NCBI RefSeq assembly: GCF_025460835.1
Contig: NZ_JAMXAY010000018.1
Location: forward strand, 18,883-82,882
Reading direction: 5' to 3'
Source of the DNA: Parapedobacter soli
GTDB lineage: Bacteria; Bacteroidota; Bacteroidia; Sphingobacteriales; Sphingobacteriaceae
Length of the DNA stretch: 64,000 nt
Made by a program: the position numbers and the translations under genes
Notes under the pieces: model-generated
Seen by the model: the letters and a program-made list of their open reading frames with translations, nothing else
The model's database searches: none
Told to the model about the DNA's origin: nothing
Shown: piece by piece, positions 44,226-54,487 of the stretch
Numbering within the stretch: position 1 is the first letter of the stretch
Layout: each line of letters opens with the position of its first letter

Positions 44226-45224
44226 ATGTCAAAGATTCATGCTGCCGTAACGGCTGTACACGGGTACGTACCTGACTATATCCTTACCAATCAGGAACTG
44301 GAGACTATGGTTGATACCAATGACGAGTGGATTACCACACGTACGGGCATCAAGGAACGACGTATCCTGAAAGGGGAAGGGAAGGCAACATCCGACATGG
44401 CTGTGCCTGCGGTAAACGGCTTATTGGAAAAGCGCGGCATCGGTGCCGATGAGATCGACCTGATCATCTTCTGTACGGTGACACCCGATATGCCATTTCC
44501 TGCCACCGCCAATATCCTGGCCGATAAAATCGGTGCAGTAAATGCTTGGGGATTCGACCTGCAAGCCGCTTGTTCGGGTTTCATTTACGGGCTCACCACC
44601 GGTGCACAATTTATTGAAGCCGGCACACATAAAAAAGTATTGGTAGTGGGTGGCGATAAGATGTCGTCGATCATCAACTATAAAGACCGCACCACATGCA
44701 TTATTTTTGGCGACGGCTGCGGTGCCGTGCTGCTCGAACCCAATGAAGAGGGACTTGGCGTAATGGACTCCATTCTCAAGAGCGATGGTTCGGGATGTCC
44801 GTACCTCAACATCAAGGCCGGAGGCTCGTTATTACCTGCATCACACGCCACGGTAGACGCCGATTTACATTATGCCTACCAAGAAGGTCGTACTGTCTTC
44901 AAATTTGCGGTAACCAACATGGCAGATGTAGCAGCAGAAATCATGGACCGAAATGGCCTCACAGCAGGAGATGTGGCTTGGCTGGTTCCCCACCAGGCAA
45001 ATAAGCGCATTATTGATGCCACAGCAGACCGCATGGGGCTCAGCGACGAAAAAGTGATGGTCAATATCCAACGCTATGGTAATACAACCGCAGGCACTAT
45101 CCCCCTATGTTTGTGGGAATGGGAAAATCAGCTAAAAAAAGGCGATAACCTTATACTCGCGGCATTTGGAGGAGGATTTACATGGGGATCGGTATATCTG
45201 AAATGGGCATACGATACGCATTAG
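44226..45224 (+). CDS. fabH: 3-oxoacyl-ACP synthase III (FabH)
   Basis: Condenses acetyl-CoA with malonyl-ACP to start fatty-acid synthesis. The 332-residue product has the catalytic Cys116 in [12 protein letters not shown], His in VPHQANKRI, and Asn in [10 protein letters not shown]. Length and order match FabH. It is in one operon with plsX. A 115-nt gap with its own promoter separates it from accB. Confidence 0.97.
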   Translation: MSKIHAAVTAVHGYVPDYILTNQELETMVDTNDEWITTRTGIKERRILKGEGKATSDMAVPAVNGLLEKRGIGADEIDLIIFCTVTPDMPFPATANILADKIGAVNAWGFDLQAACSGFIYGLTTGAQFIEAGTHKKVLVVGGDKMSSIINYKDRTTCIIFGDGCGAVLLEPNEEGLGVMDSILKSDGSGCPYLNIKAGGSLLPASHATVDADLHYAYQEGRTVFKFAVTNMADVAAEIMDRNGLTAGDVAWLVPHQANKRIIDATADRMGLSDEKVMVNIQRYGNTTAGTIPLCLWEWENQLKKGDNLILAAFGGGFTWGSVYLKWAYDTH

Positions 45225-45280
45225 TGGCTGCACCGCAAAGGTTGTCAATTTTCAAGGCAGTAAAATAAATACTGATTTTA

Positions 45281-45312
45281 TTTGTTATATAATAGATTAG
45301 CTAATATTTTTG
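45281..45312 (+). promoter_or_regulatory. Bacteroidota-type promoter of accBC
   Basis: TTTG at 45281-45284, 20 nt, then TATTTTTG at 45305-45312, both matching consensus. It is in a very AT-rich stretch 27 nt before the accB start. Confidence 0.7.
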
Positions 45313-45339
45313 ATTTTTTATTATCAAACCTACTAAACA

Positions 45340-45822
45340 ATGAGCATGGATATCAAACAGATTCAAGACCTGATTAAGTTCGTAGCTAAATCAGGGGTGA
45401 ATGAAGTGTCTATTGAAGAGGAAGATTTCAAAATCACCATAAAGACGAACCAGGCCCCTACTTACGTAACGGCAACTGTACCGGCGGCAGCTCCCCTGCC
45501 TGCAGCCACGGCAGCCCCTGTGGCAACGGCATCCGAAAGCCCAAAGCAGCAGGCGGCTCCGAAAGCGGAAGACACCTCCAACTACGTCACCATCAAGTCA
45601 CCGATGATCGGCACGTTCTATCGTTCTGCGTCGCCCGATAAACCGGCATTTGTAAATGTGGGCGATGACATTGCTGCAGGCAAGGTGGTCTGTATCGTAG
45701 AGGCCATGAAGCTTTTCAACGAAATCGAATCGGAGGTATCCGGTAAAATTGTGAAGATACTGGTGGATGACGCGCAACCCGTGGAGTATGACCAACCGTT
45801 GTTTCTGGTTGAACCCAAGTAA
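45340..45822 (+). CDS. accB: Biotin carboxyl carrier protein of acetyl-CoA carboxylase
   Basis: Carries biotin between the carboxylase and transferase sites. The 160-residue product has an N-terminal helical part, an Ala/Pro-rich linker (about 47-78), and a biotinyl domain with the target Lys124 in EAMKLFNEIE. The start is ATG at 45340; Met3 is possible. It is 93 nt before accC, the usual accBC pair. Confidence 0.96.
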   Translation: MSMDIKQIQDLIKFVAKSGVNEVSIEEEDFKITIKTNQAPTYVTATVPAAAPLPAATAAPVATASESPKQQAAPKAEDTSNYVTIKSPMIGTFYRSASPDKPAFVNVGDDIAAGKVVCIVEAMKLFNEIESEVSGKIVKILVDDAQPVEYDQPLFLVEPK

Positions 45823-45915
45823 ATATCGTCGCTAATACGCTAAATCCATTTTTATTTCATTGTATTTGTGTATCATTGGCGAACAACATACACTACCGAA
45901 GATAGCTAAACATTC

Positions 45916-47256
45916 ATGTTCAAAAAAATACTAATAGCAAACCGAGGGGAGATTGCCTTACGCATCATCCGCACCTGCCGCGAAATGGGCATCAAAAGCG
46001 TAGCAGTGTATTCCACTGCAGACCGCGACAGCCTACATGTACGCTTTGCCGATGAGGCCGTATGCATTGGCCCCCCACCAAGTAAAGACTCCTACCTCAA
46101 TATACCCAACATTATTTCGGCGGCAGAGCTCACCAATGCAGACGCCATACATCCGGGCTACGGGTTCCTATCTGAAAACGCCCGCTTTTCATCCATCTGC
46201 AACCAATACGGCATCAAGTTTATCGGGGCAACAGCCGAGCAGATTGAACAGATGGGCGATAAATCTTCCGCCAAGGAAACCATGAAGAACGCAGGAGTAC
46301 CCACTATTCCTGGTTCAGAAGGACTAGTCAAAGACGTGAAAGAAGGCATAGCCATTGCCAACGAAATCGGCTACCCCGTTATCCTCAAAGCCACAGCCGG
46401 CGGCGGTGGCCGGGGCATGCGCATCGTCTGGAAAGACGAAGAGTTTGAACCCGCCTGGGATTCGGCCCGCCAAGAAGCGGGAGCCGCCTTCGGCAACGAC
46501 GGTATCTACCTCGAAAAATTCGTGGAAGATCCCCGCCATATCGAGATACAGGTGGTGGGCGACCAATACGGCACCGTGTGCCACCTTTCTGAGCGCGATT
46601 GCTCCATCCAGCGGCGCCACCAGAAATTGGTTGAAGAATCGCCCTCTCCATTCATCACACCCGAGTTGCGCCGCGCCATGGGCGAGGCCGCTATCAAGGG
46701 CGCCAAAGCAGTCAATTACGAAGGGGCAGGTACCATCGAATTCCTTGTAGATAAACACCGGAACTTCTATTTCATGGAAATGAATACCCGCATCCAGGTG
46801 GAACACCCGGTCACGGAAGAGGTCATCAACTTCGATCTAATCAAAGAGCAAATCAAGGTGGCTGCCGGCATCCCGATTTCGGGCAATAACTACGAGCCCA
46901 CGATGCACGCCATCGAATGCCGTATTAATGCCGAAGACCCATTCCACGGGTTCAGGCCCTCTCCCGGCAAGATCACCAACTTCCATTCGCCCGGTGGTCA
47001 CGGCGTACGGGTGGATACGCATGCCTATTCGGGCTACGTTATCCCCCCCAATTACGACTCCATGATCGCCAAACTTATCTGTGTGGCGCAAACACGCGAG
47101 GAGGCGATCTCCACCATGGAACGTGCACTCAGCGAATTTATCATCGAAGGTATAAAAACAACCATTCCTTTACACTTACGGTTGATGCGCGACCCGAATT
47201 TCAGGGCTGGCAATTTTACCACTAAGTTTATGGAGACCTTTGATTTGAGTGAATAG
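45916..47256 (+). CDS. accC: Biotin carboxylase of acetyl-CoA carboxylase
   Basis: ATP-dependent carboxylation of biotin on AccB. The 446-residue product begins [20 protein letters not shown]. It has the ATP-grasp glycine loop [13 protein letters not shown] and the active region [14 protein letters not shown]. Length fits AccC. Together with accB it completes half of acetyl-CoA carboxylase; accA and accD are not in the window. Confidence 0.98.
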   Translation: MFKKILIANRGEIALRIIRTCREMGIKSVAVYSTADRDSLHVRFADEAVCIGPPPSKDSYLNIPNIISAAELTNADAIHPGYGFLSENARFSSICNQYGIKFIGATAEQIEQMGDKSSAKETMKNAGVPTIPGSEGLVKDVKEGIAIANEIGYPVILKATAGGGGRGMRIVWKDEEFEPAWDSARQEAGAAFGNDGIYLEKFVEDPRHIEIQVVGDQYGTVCHLSERDCSIQRRHQKLVEESPSPFITPELRRAMGEAAIKGAKAVNYEGAGTIEFLVDKHRNFYFMEMNTRIQVEHPVTEEVINFDLIKEQIKVAAGIPISGNNYEPTMHAIECRINAEDPFHGFRPSPGKITNFHSPGGHGVRVDTHAYSGYVIPPNYDSMIAKLICVAQTREEAISTMERALSEFIIEGIKTTIPLHLRLMRDPNFRAGNFTTKFMETFDLSE

Positions 47257-47303
47257 CCGATTTTGTACCGGTTTAACCGTTAAGTTCCGAATACTACTGT
47301 TGC

Positions 47304-47339
47304 TAGCCCGTGCTTCCTTCAAGACCAGAGCACGGGCTA
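47304..47339 (+). terminator. Hairpin after accC
   Basis: A perfect 11-bp stem (TAGCCCGTGCT with AGCACGGGCTA) and a 14-nt loop begins 48 nt after the accC stop. There is no U tract, so it may stop transcription only with help or may protect the mRNA end. Confidence 0.5.
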
Positions 47340-47657
47340 TCACACTTAAACCCATTGCTAAATCCTAGCTCGAAATACGCCGTCCGTAGTTGTTGTTCTG
47401 CAACTACCAATTCACCTAGCCGGTGGATAAAATGGGAGGAAAACGCAACACCTTCGCCATAGCGAAGACATCAGCATTATTAATGGCTCCCCCGAATCGG
47501 ACACCTCCTCGGCACCATAGCGCTGCAGAAGTAATTTCGACAAAATTTGGATACTCAAGAAATAGACTATGATGCGCCTTATACGGCCGGGATCCTTGGA
47601 GAGATGAACTCCCTGTAAAATACCAGATTAAAATGCCGTTCTTACCGATAAGAATAG

Positions 47658-47665
47658 TATTTTTG
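47658..47665 (+). promoter_or_regulatory. -7 box of tatC
   Basis: TATTTTTG matches TAnnTTTG 16 nt before the ATG at 47682. No good -33 is seen. Its position makes the in-frame GTG at 47667 an unlikely start. Confidence 0.45.
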
Positions 47666-47681
47666 CGTGCGACTGATTGCT

Positions 47682-48575
47682 ATGAGTAAAATATCCGGAA
47701 AGAAACTAGTAGAGACTCTCAAAAACAAAGGCAAAAACCTGGAAGCTGAAATGTCGTTCTTCGACCATCTCGAGGTGCTACGCTGGCACCTTATCCGGTC
47801 GGCTATCGCCATCGTCATCTTCATGATCGTTGCTTTTACGTTTTACGACTTTATCTTCGATGACGTCATCATGGGTCCGAAAAGCGCCGATTTCTGGACC
47901 TACCGCGTCATGTGCCGAATTGCCGACTGGCTCAACACACCCGACTTCTGTGTGACCGAAGTGCCGGGCATCATCATCAACACGCAAATGGCGGGGCAGT
48001 TCATCCTCCAAATCAACTCGTCACTGATCATTGCCGTGATGTTGGGTTTTCCCTACCTGCTCTATGAGGTTTGGCTTTTTGTCAAACCGGCATTGACCGA
48101 CATTGAACGGAAATCAGCTAGCGGATTCGTGTTGTACGCCAGCCTCCTTTTCATCCTGGGAGTATTGTTTGGCTACTTCGTGGTGGTCCCGCTTGCCATG
48201 AACTTCTTAGCAAACTATTCCATCAGCGGAGACATTGCGAACACCATCACCGTACAAAACTACCTTTCATTCGTCGCCACTTTGACATTGGGTTGCGGTA
48301 TCATTTTCGAGTTACCAATTATCATCTTTATCCTATCGAAGCTAGGTATCATGACACCCCAATTCATGCGGAAGTCACGCCAATATGCGGTTGTCATCAT
48401 CCTCATCATCGCAGCCATCATCACACCAACCCCCGATATAATCACTATGCTCACCGTCAGTTTTCCGATGTTCATACTCTACGAGCTGAGTATCGTGGTT
48501 GCTGCACGGGTACATAAGAAACGGATGAAAGCCGATTTGGATTTTTATAAAGGGGAAACGAAACAACAAGATTAA
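47682..48575 (+). CDS. tatC: Twin-arginine translocase subunit TatC
   Basis: Receptor of the Tat pathway in the inner membrane. The 297-residue product has six hydrophobic helices, the signature EMSFFDHLEVLRWHLIRS near residue 27, and later the segments FGYFVVVPLAMNFL and ITPTPDIITML. It contains an extended loop (about 75-110) common in Bacteroidota TatC. The start is ATG at 47682. It lies 2 nt before rpiB; tatA genes are not in the window. Confidence 0.95.
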   Translation: MSKISGKKLVETLKNKGKNLEAEMSFFDHLEVLRWHLIRSAIAIVIFMIVAFTFYDFIFDDVIMGPKSADFWTYRVMCRIADWLNTPDFCVTEVPGIIINTQMAGQFILQINSSLIIAVMLGFPYLLYEVWLFVKPALTDIERKSASGFVLYASLLFILGVLFGYFVVVPLAMNFLANYSISGDIANTITVQNYLSFVATLTLGCGIIFELPIIIFILSKLGIMTPQFMRKSRQYAVVIILIIAAIITPTPDIITMLTVSFPMFILYELSIVVAARVHKKRMKADLDFYKGETKQQD

Positions 48576-48577
48576 CC

Positions 48578-49018
48578 ATGACAACACCTCGCACCATCGC
48601 CATCGGGGGAGACCACGCCGGTTTCACATATAAGGCAACACTGCTGGGCTTTCTGGAAAGTGCCGGTTATACGGTCAAAGATTTCGGCACACACTCGGCA
48701 GACTCTGTTGATTATCCCGATTTTGCACATCCTGTGGCTTCCGCTGTGGAAAGTGGCGAATTCGACCGCGGTATACTGATATGCGGCAGTGCCAATGGCG
48801 TGGCCATAACGGCCAATAAGCACCAAGGTATCCGTGCTGCCATCTGCTGGCAGGAAGAGCTGGCTTCGCTCGCACGGCAGCATAACGACGCCAATGTTCT
48901 ATGCATACCGGCCCGATTCATCGAGGTGGAGTTGGCGAAGGCTATAATCGACAGGTTTTTAACTACCGATTTCGAGGGCGGAAGGCACGCCAATCGTGTC
49001 GGGAAAATAAGCTGTTGA
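48578..49018 (+). CDS. rpiB: Ribose-5-phosphate isomerase B
   Basis: Interconverts ribose-5-phosphate and ribulose-5-phosphate in the pentose phosphate pathway. The 146-residue product matches the RpiB/LacA family: IAIGGDHAGFTYK at the N-terminus, VDYPDFAHPVA, the active Cys segment ILICGSANGVAITANK and later RQHNDANVLCIPARF. Start is 2 nt after the tatC stop. Confidence 0.95.
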   Translation: MTTPRTIAIGGDHAGFTYKATLLGFLESAGYTVKDFGTHSADSVDYPDFAHPVASAVESGEFDRGILICGSANGVAITANKHQGIRAAICWQEELASLARQHNDANVLCIPARFIEVELAKAIIDRFLTTDFEGGRHANRVGKISC

Positions 49019-49037
49019 GTGGTTTAGTTATTAATCT

Positions 49038-50612
49038 ATGAAGCAATTACTATCCTTATTCCTCATCCCCGCTTTTTGCAGTTGCATCATGGCTCAAGAC
49101 CCGGTGCAGCTTAAGTATGCCGCAGAGATAACCCCCCAAACAGCAAAAACACATCTTTCCATTCTTGCCTCGGCCGAGTTTGAAGGGCGGGGAACCGGGG
49201 AGCCGGGAGGCGATAGAGCTGCGGAATATATCGCCAACGAATTTGAGCGGCTTGGGCTAGCTGCACCGGTAAACGGCTCGTATTTCCAGCCTGTCAAGCT
49301 AGTTCGTACGCGGTTCGAGGTCAGTGAATTCACCATCAATGGCCAGTCATTTACTAACGGTGAGGATTTTTACCTCTTGGGCAGCGGACCAAAGGCTACC
49401 ATAGAAACCAAAGAAATCGTCTTCATTGGATACGGCATCAGCGACACGCAATACGACGACCTGAAAGGGATTGACATCAGCAACAGGGTAGTATTGGTAT
49501 TCAGCGATGGCGAGCCCAAAGATGCCAACGGCAATTCATTGATTACCGGCAGCCAAACCCCGTCAGAATGGGTCACTTCGCGCACCAAGCGTCTCCAAAA
49601 TATCACGTCAAGAAACCCAAAGCTTATCATCGCAGTCTCCGGCTCGATGGCGGAAGACCTCGAACGGTTTGGGAGCCGCCTCACCCGGCCCCGCATCGCA
49701 CTGGATGAAGGAACCACCGATAACGCACCAACTGCCGGCTCGACACCTGTAGCCAACATCAGTCCCGAAATGGCCAACCTGCTACTGGCACCTGCCAATA
49801 CCTCTGTCAACGCTCTGACGAAGCGTATCGACGACGCACAGAAAAGCCAAAGCAGAACATATAAAACCCGTCTGAAATCAACGTTTGGATCGGTGACCGA
49901 ACCCTTCACCTCAAACAACGTACTGGGTTACCTCGAAGGTAGCGACCTCAAAGATGAATTGCTGGTGCTCACCGCCCACTACGACCATGAAGGCAACCAA
50001 AACGGCACCATATTCTTCGGCGCAGACGACAATGGATCGGGCACTACCGGAATATTGGAGCTGGCGCGTGCCTTCACCAAAGCCAAGGCAGATGGCCATG
50101 GCCCAAGGCGCAGTATCCTTTTCATGACCGTCACAGCCGAGGAAAAAGGATTATTGGGTTCCAATTATTACTCGCGGCACCCCGTATTCCCTTTAGAAAA
50201 TACCGTCGTCAACCTCAATACAGATATGATCGGCCGCATTGACGATAAGCACCTACGGGGTAACCATAATTACGTACACGTGATCGGTTCCGACAAGTTG
50301 AGCTCCGAATTGAAGGTGATCAATGAGAACGCTAACGCCGAATATACCCACATGGAATTGGATTATATGTACGACGATCCGAAAGACCCGATGCGGATTT
50401 ACTACCGTTCGGACCAATATAACTTTGCAAAACACGGCATTCCGGTAATCTTTTACTTCAGCGGCCTGCACCCCGATTACCACACGCCTGCCGACACGGT
50501 AGATAAGATCAACTTCGAGATGCTAGCCAAACGAGCCAGACTCGTTTTCCATACCGCGTGGGAAATCGCCAACCGCGACGCCAGGCTCGTAGTAGACTCA
50601 AATAAACAATAA
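49038..50612 (+). CDS. Secreted M28-family zinc peptidase with PA domain
   Basis: A 524-residue exported peptidase: signal peptide (ending CIMAQ), an inserted PA-like region (about 110-270), and an M28 catalytic domain. The two-zinc site is visible: HYDHEGNQNG, then GADDNGSGTTGILE, the catalytic TAEEKGLLGS, NLNTDMIGR, and the last His in DYHTPADTVDKI. It probably works as an aminopeptidase in the periplasm or outside. It lies 19 nt after rpiB and 9 nt before pgi. Confidence 0.92.
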   Translation: MKQLLSLFLIPAFCSCIMAQDPVQLKYAAEITPQTAKTHLSILASAEFEGRGTGEPGGDRAAEYIANEFERLGLAAPVNGSYFQPVKLVRTRFEVSEFTINGQSFTNGEDFYLLGSGPKATIETKEIVFIGYGISDTQYDDLKGIDISNRVVLVFSDGEPKDANGNSLITGSQTPSEWVTSRTKRLQNITSRNPKLIIAVSGSMAEDLERFGSRLTRPRIALDEGTTDNAPTAGSTPVANISPEMANLLLAPANTSVNALTKRIDDAQKSQSRTYKTRLKSTFGSVTEPFTSNNVLGYLEGSDLKDELLVLTAHYDHEGNQNGTIFFGADDNGSGTTGILELARAFTKAKADGHGPRRSILFMTVTAEEKGLLGSNYYSRHPVFPLENTVVNLNTDMIGRIDDKHLRGNHNYVHVIGSDKLSSELKVINENANAEYTHMELDYMYDDPKDPMRIYYRSDQYNFAKHGIPVIFYFSGLHPDYHTPADTVDKINFEMLAKRARLVFHTAWEIANRDARLVVDSNKQ

Positions 50613-50621
50613 CTTAAAAAA

Positions 50622-52274
50622 ATGCGTATGTTACCCCGTATCAATTTCACAGCAACACAGGCTTATAAATACCTCAGCAACCATTACATCGACATTGCGC
50701 CGAAGCACCTGACGGAGCTTTTCGCGGCAGACAACGATCGGTTTTCAAAGTTCTCGATTACATTCGGCGACATCCTATTCGACTATTCCAAAAACCGGAT
50801 AGACGACACGACCAAGGCACTGCTCCTCCAGCTGGCACGCGAATGCAAGCTGGAAGATGCTATCCGGGCGATGTTTGCTGGTGAGGCCATCAACGAAACA
50901 GAAGGTCGTGCCGTGCTGCACACTGCACTACGCCATCATGGCGATGAACCCGTGCTAGTGGATGGCAAAGACGTGATGCCCGAGGTGAAGGCTGTGTTAA
51001 ACAAGATGCGTGGGTTTTCAGACCGCATCATCAGTGGTGACTGGAAAGGCCATACGGGTAAGCCAATCACCGACGTGGTCAATATCGGCATTGGAGGTTC
51101 AGACCTCGGCCCGGTGATGGTGACCGAAGCCCTCAAACCTTATAAGAACCACTTGAATATCCATTTCGTCTCCAATGTAGACGGCACCCATATCGCCGAG
51201 ACACTAAAAAAAGCTGACCCGGCAACCACACTATTCCTTATTGCTTCCAAGACGTTCACTACACAAGAGACTATGGCCAATGCGCATACCGCGCGGCAAT
51301 GGCTGCTCGATAGCGGCGCTACAGCCGAGGCAGTAGCCAAGCATTTTGTGGCTCTTTCAACCAACGCTGAGGCCGTGGCAGCGTTTGGTATCGATACACA
51401 GAATATGTTTGAGTTTTGGGACTGGGTAGGCGGGCGGTACTCGCTTTGGAGTGCAATCGGGCTATCTATCATGCTCAGCGTGGGCTACGAAAACTTCGAG
51501 CAATTGCTCCAAGGAGCAAATGCAAGTGATATCCATTTCCGGGAAACACCGTTTGAAGAAAACATCCCCGTAATCATGGCTCTGCTGGGCGTATGGTACA
51601 ACAACTTCTTCGACGCTGAAACACAAGCTATCCTACCCTACGACCAGTATTTGCACCGGTTTGCTGCTTATTTCCAACAGGGAGATATGGAGAGTAATGG
51701 CAAATATGTAGACCGTGAAGGGAAGCCTGTAGACTACCAAACGGGGCCCATAATCTGGGGCGAGCCGGGTACCAACGGACAGCATGCCTTTTACCAGCTT
51801 ATCCATCAAGGAACCAAATTGATCCCATGCGACTTCATCGCACCGGCCCAAACCCATAACCCTATCGGCGAACACCATACGATGCTGCTTTCCAATTTCT
51901 TCGCACAAACTGAAGCCCTTATGAATGGCAAAGTTGAAACGGAAGTGGTTACCGAATTAAAAGTGTCGGGCAAGTCGGACGAAGAAATCGAACGGCTGAA
52001 AACCTTTAAGGTATTCGACGGCAACCGGCCTAGCAATTCGTTCCTCATCAAGAAAATAACACCCTATACGCTGGGTTCACTGATTGCCCTCTATGAGCAT
52101 AAAATATTCGTGCAGGGCATCATCTGGAATATTTTTAGCTTCGACCAGTGGGGCGTAGAGCTCGGCAAGCAGCTGGCAGGGAAGATTTTACCTGAACTCC
52201 GTAACAATGAACAGGTAGATACGCACGATGCTTCAACCAATGGGCTGATTAACCGCTATAAAGCATGGCGCTAA
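50622..52274 (+). CDS. pgi: Glucose-6-phosphate isomerase
   Basis: Interconverts glucose-6-phosphate and fructose-6-phosphate. The 550-residue product has the family signatures [18 protein letters not shown], the substrate segment [30 protein letters not shown] and [18 protein letters not shown]. Length is normal for the long form. The start is ATG at 50622 or Met3. It ends the tatC-rpiB-M28-pgi run and is followed by a bidirectional terminator. Confidence 0.97.
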   Translation: MRMLPRINFTATQAYKYLSNHYIDIAPKHLTELFAADNDRFSKFSITFGDILFDYSKNRIDDTTKALLLQLARECKLEDAIRAMFAGEAINETEGRAVLHTALRHHGDEPVLVDGKDVMPEVKAVLNKMRGFSDRIISGDWKGHTGKPITDVVNIGIGGSDLGPVMVTEALKPYKNHLNIHFVSNVDGTHIAETLKKADPATTLFLIASKTFTTQETMANAHTARQWLLDSGATAEAVAKHFVALSTNAEAVAAFGIDTQNMFEFWDWVGGRYSLWSAIGLSIMLSVGYENFEQLLQGANASDIHFRETPFEENIPVIMALLGVWYNNFFDAETQAILPYDQYLHRFAAYFQQGDMESNGKYVDREGKPVDYQTGPIIWGEPGTNGQHAFYQLIHQGTKLIPCDFIAPAQTHNPIGEHHTMLLSNFFAQTEALMNGKVETEVVTELKVSGKSDEEIERLKTFKVFDGNRPSNSFLIKKITPYTLGSLIALYEHKIFVQGIIWNIFSFDQWGVELGKQLAGKILPELRNNEQVDTHDASTNGLINRYKAWR

Positions 52275-52328
52275 GCCGGACAAGTGGATTTAGTTAAGTA
52301 AGTACGTAGCAGGTTGATGGAGGAAGAA

Positions 52329-52365
52329 AGTACCGGTTCGCGTCATATCGCGTGCAGCCGGTACT
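52329..52365. terminator. Hairpin between convergent pgi and tpx
   Basis: AGTACCGG and CCGGTACT form an 8-bp perfect stem; inside it TCGCG/CGCG can pair further. It lies 54 nt after pgi and 33 nt after the tpx stop. It may serve both genes. Confidence 0.55.
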
Positions 52366-52398
52366 AGGAGATTAATTAACGACATGAAAACATTGTAC

Positions 52399-52899
52399 TT
52401 ATGCCAGCGCAGCCAATGCAGCGTCGTAGTTTGGCTCGTTGGTTACCTCAGCAACCTGCTCCGTATACTTTACGGTGCCGTCTTCAGCAATCACCACCAC
52501 ACCGCGGCTTAACAGGCCCTCAAGTGGACCATCGGTCATCTTCACTTGGTAAGCATCCGAAAAATTGCTATCTCTGAATTCAGATAGTGTTGCCACGTTC
52601 TTTATGCCTTCCACTTCGCAGAAACGGCCTTGTGCAAAAGGTAAGTCTTTGGAGATACCAAGCACCACCGTGTTGTCTAGGCCAGCAGCTTTCTCGTTAA
52701 ATGCCCTTACGCTCGCAGCACACGTACCGGTATCGAGGCTCGGAAAAATATTGAGGATTACTTTTTTACCTTGGTAATCACTCAGCGACTTAGTGGATAA
52801 ATCGCTGGCTACCAATTTAAAATCGGGGGCCTTACTCCCCACCTCAGGAAGCGACCCGGTAGTATGTACTTCCGTACCCTTGAATGTTATTGTTGCCAT
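52399..52899 (-). CDS. tpx: Thiol peroxidase
   Basis: Reduces hydroperoxides in the cytoplasm or periplasm with thioredoxin. The 166-residue product has the peroxidatic Cys60 in SLDTGTCAASVRAFN and the resolving Cys94 in GRFCEVEG, the Tpx spacing. The N-terminus MATITFKGTEVHTTGSLPEVG is typical. It is a single gene, convergent with pgi and divergent from the deacetylase gene. Confidence 0.97.
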   Translation of the reverse strand: MATITFKGTEVHTTGSLPEVGSKAPDFKLVASDLSTKSLSDYQGKKVILNIFPSLDTGTCAASVRAFNEKAAGLDNTVVLGISKDLPFAQGRFCEVEGIKNVATLSEFRDSNFSDAYQVKMTDGPLEGLLSRGVVVIAEDGTVKYTEQVAEVTNEPNYDAALAALA

Positions 52900-53055
52900 A
52901 ATTTTTCTGATTTCCTGTAATTATAGCAAATTCCCGCCAGGTTTAAAAATACTTGTCACTTGTTGACAGGCCTGTGATATTGAAACGGCGGTTATTCCCA
53001 TTTTCGGGATACGATTGCCCCGAAGCATCAACGCAGATAATGATGAAATAAATCG

Positions 53056-53063
53056 TACATTTG
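53056..53063 (+). promoter_or_regulatory. -7 box of the polysaccharide deacetylase gene
   Basis: TACATTTG matches the -7 consensus about 67 nt before the ATG at 53131. The -33 is not clear. The leader has two tiny ATG frames of 8 and 10 codons. Confidence 0.45.
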
Positions 53064-53130
53064 ATAAGTTAATATCCGATATTAATGGAGGTATTATTGA
53101 TATGGACGTAATGGAAGTGCCTTCGAAGCG

Positions 53131-53832
53131 ATGATGACCGGTGGCATATTGCTTATTATAATTATCATCGGCCTGGGTATCATTAGCTGGGGCGCATTCA
53201 ACATACACAGCAACCTCTTTCTCAGTGCCACCCATCAAGGCAACGCCGAAAACCAACAAGTTGCACTGACATTCGATGACGGTCCCAACCCCACCTATAC
53301 ACCGCAGGTATTGGAGCTGTTGGACAAACACAATGCCAAAGCAACCTTTTTCTGTATCGGCAAAAGCGTGGAGCGGTACCCTTACATTGTTAAGCAAATT
53401 CGTGAAGCTGGCCACACGGTGGGCAACCACTCGTATACCCATGGCCCCACAATCGACCTCCACAGAAAAAAATACTGGCTTAGCGAACTGCGGCAAACCG
53501 ATTCAGCAATTGCGCAGGCAATCGGTCGCAGTCCCCGGTTCTTCCGTCCGCCGTATGGAGTAACCACCCCGCATCTCGCCAAAGCCCTCCGCCAGAGCGG
53601 CCACCGCGTCATCGGATGGCGTGTACGTCCATACGACACATTGGAAAGCCGCTCATCCGCCCGCATCGTTCGCACCATACTTCGAAAAGTGAAGCCTGGT
53701 GCCATCATCCTACTGCACGACTCTCACAGCCGGATTGTTCCGGCTTTGGAACAGTTGTTGCCCCAACTCAGACAGCGTGGCTACACCTTGGTTACGGTAG
53801 CTAAATTAATCGATGAAGATGCATACGTATAA
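53131..53832 (+). CDS. Polysaccharide deacetylase (NodB domain), membrane anchored
   Basis: A 233-residue protein with an N-terminal signal anchor (about 5-25) and a NodB carbohydrate esterase 4 domain. The motif LTFDDGPNPTYT has Asp49 and Asp50, and HSYTH gives the metal ligands His100 and His104; FRPPYGVTTP and LLHDSHS follow. It is expected to remove N-acetyl groups from a surface or cell-wall polymer, such as peptidoglycan. The 3' end overlaps the next gene by 20 nt, so the two are coupled. Confidence 0.9.
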   Translation: MMTGGILLIIIIIGLGIISWGAFNIHSNLFLSATHQGNAENQQVALTFDDGPNPTYTPQVLELLDKHNAKATFFCIGKSVERYPYIVKQIREAGHTVGNHSYTHGPTIDLHRKKYWLSELRQTDSAIAQAIGRSPRFFRPPYGVTTPHLAKALRQSGHRVIGWRVRPYDTLESRSSARIVRTILRKVKPGAIILLHDSHSRIVPALEQLLPQLRQRGYTLVTVAKLIDEDAYV

Positions 53833-54460
53833 AACCTCCATACTCGCTTTAGCCCTACTGCTGTGCTGTGCTGCGGGATTTGCACAAAGGAAGGCACTCT
53901 CGGCCGAACAATCGGCAGCGTTGAAAGCAAAGATAATAGCCACTACCCAAAATCTGCAATCACTGCAAAGTGATTTTACGCAGACGAAGCAGCTCAGTTA
54001 CCTCGAGAATTCCGTCCAATCTACGGGAAAGTTCTACTTTAAAGCACCAGAGAAGATACGATGGGAATATACATCACCTGCCAGCTACGTGGTCATTTTC
54101 GATGGCCAAACCATGTATACCATCGCCGATGGCCGCACCAAAACAACAACCCTCACAGCCAACCGCCGGATGAAAGGTTTGGATGGCCTCTTGGCAGGCT
54201 CCCTGCAAGGTGGCGACATGCTCGATGAAAGCCTGTTCAATATCTCTTATTACGGCGACAAGGTCGACTTCGTGGCCGTACTGACACCGAGAGACAAAGG
54301 ACTCAGCAAGTATATCCAGCAAGCGGAATTAGTTTTCAATGGAACCAACCTGTTGCTCAGCCAGGTCACGCTCAAGGACCCTTCGGGCGACACCACACTG
54401 CTTACCTTTACCAATCAGCAGCAGGACTTATCCATCCCGGACACCACTTTCCAGCCCTAA
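53813..54460 (+). CDS. LolA-like outer-membrane lipoprotein carrier
   Basis: A 215-residue periplasmic protein of the LolA family that would carry lipoproteins from the inner to the outer membrane. It has a signal peptide (ending AAGFAQ) and the pattern LQSLQSDFTQTKQLSYLENS, then GKFYFKAPEKIRWEY, as in LolA. Met at 53813 or 53819 may be the start. It overlaps the deacetylase gene by 20 nt. It may be the main LolA or a paralogue; other copies outside the window cannot be judged. Confidence 0.85.
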   Translation: MKMHTYKTSILALALLLCCAAGFAQRKALSAEQSAALKAKIIATTQNLQSLQSDFTQTKQLSYLENSVQSTGKFYFKAPEKIRWEYTSPASYVVIFDGQTMYTIADGRTKTTTLTANRRMKGLDGLLAGSLQGGDMLDESLFNISYYGDKVDFVAVLTPRDKGLSKYIQQAELVFNGTNLLLSQVTLKDPSGDTTLLTFTNQQQDLSIPDTTFQP

Positions 54461-54487
54461 CAGCAGGCGCCGCCCCTAGGTCTAATA

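Larger units (their letters stand above)
47257..47681. other. 425-nt gap between accC and tatC
   Basis: The gap holds a hairpin (47304-47339) and a -7 box for tatC (47658-47665). On the minus strand, frames of up to about 85 codons are open with no ATG or good start and with switching between frames. This could be a decayed gene or chance. No gene is called. Confidence 0.5.

Noticed and set aside
52921..53496. Minus-strand frame of 191 codons upstream of tpx
   Set aside because: It covers the opposite strand of the NodB domain and its leader, has low-complexity C-terminal sequence, and the plus-strand gene has full catalytic motifs.
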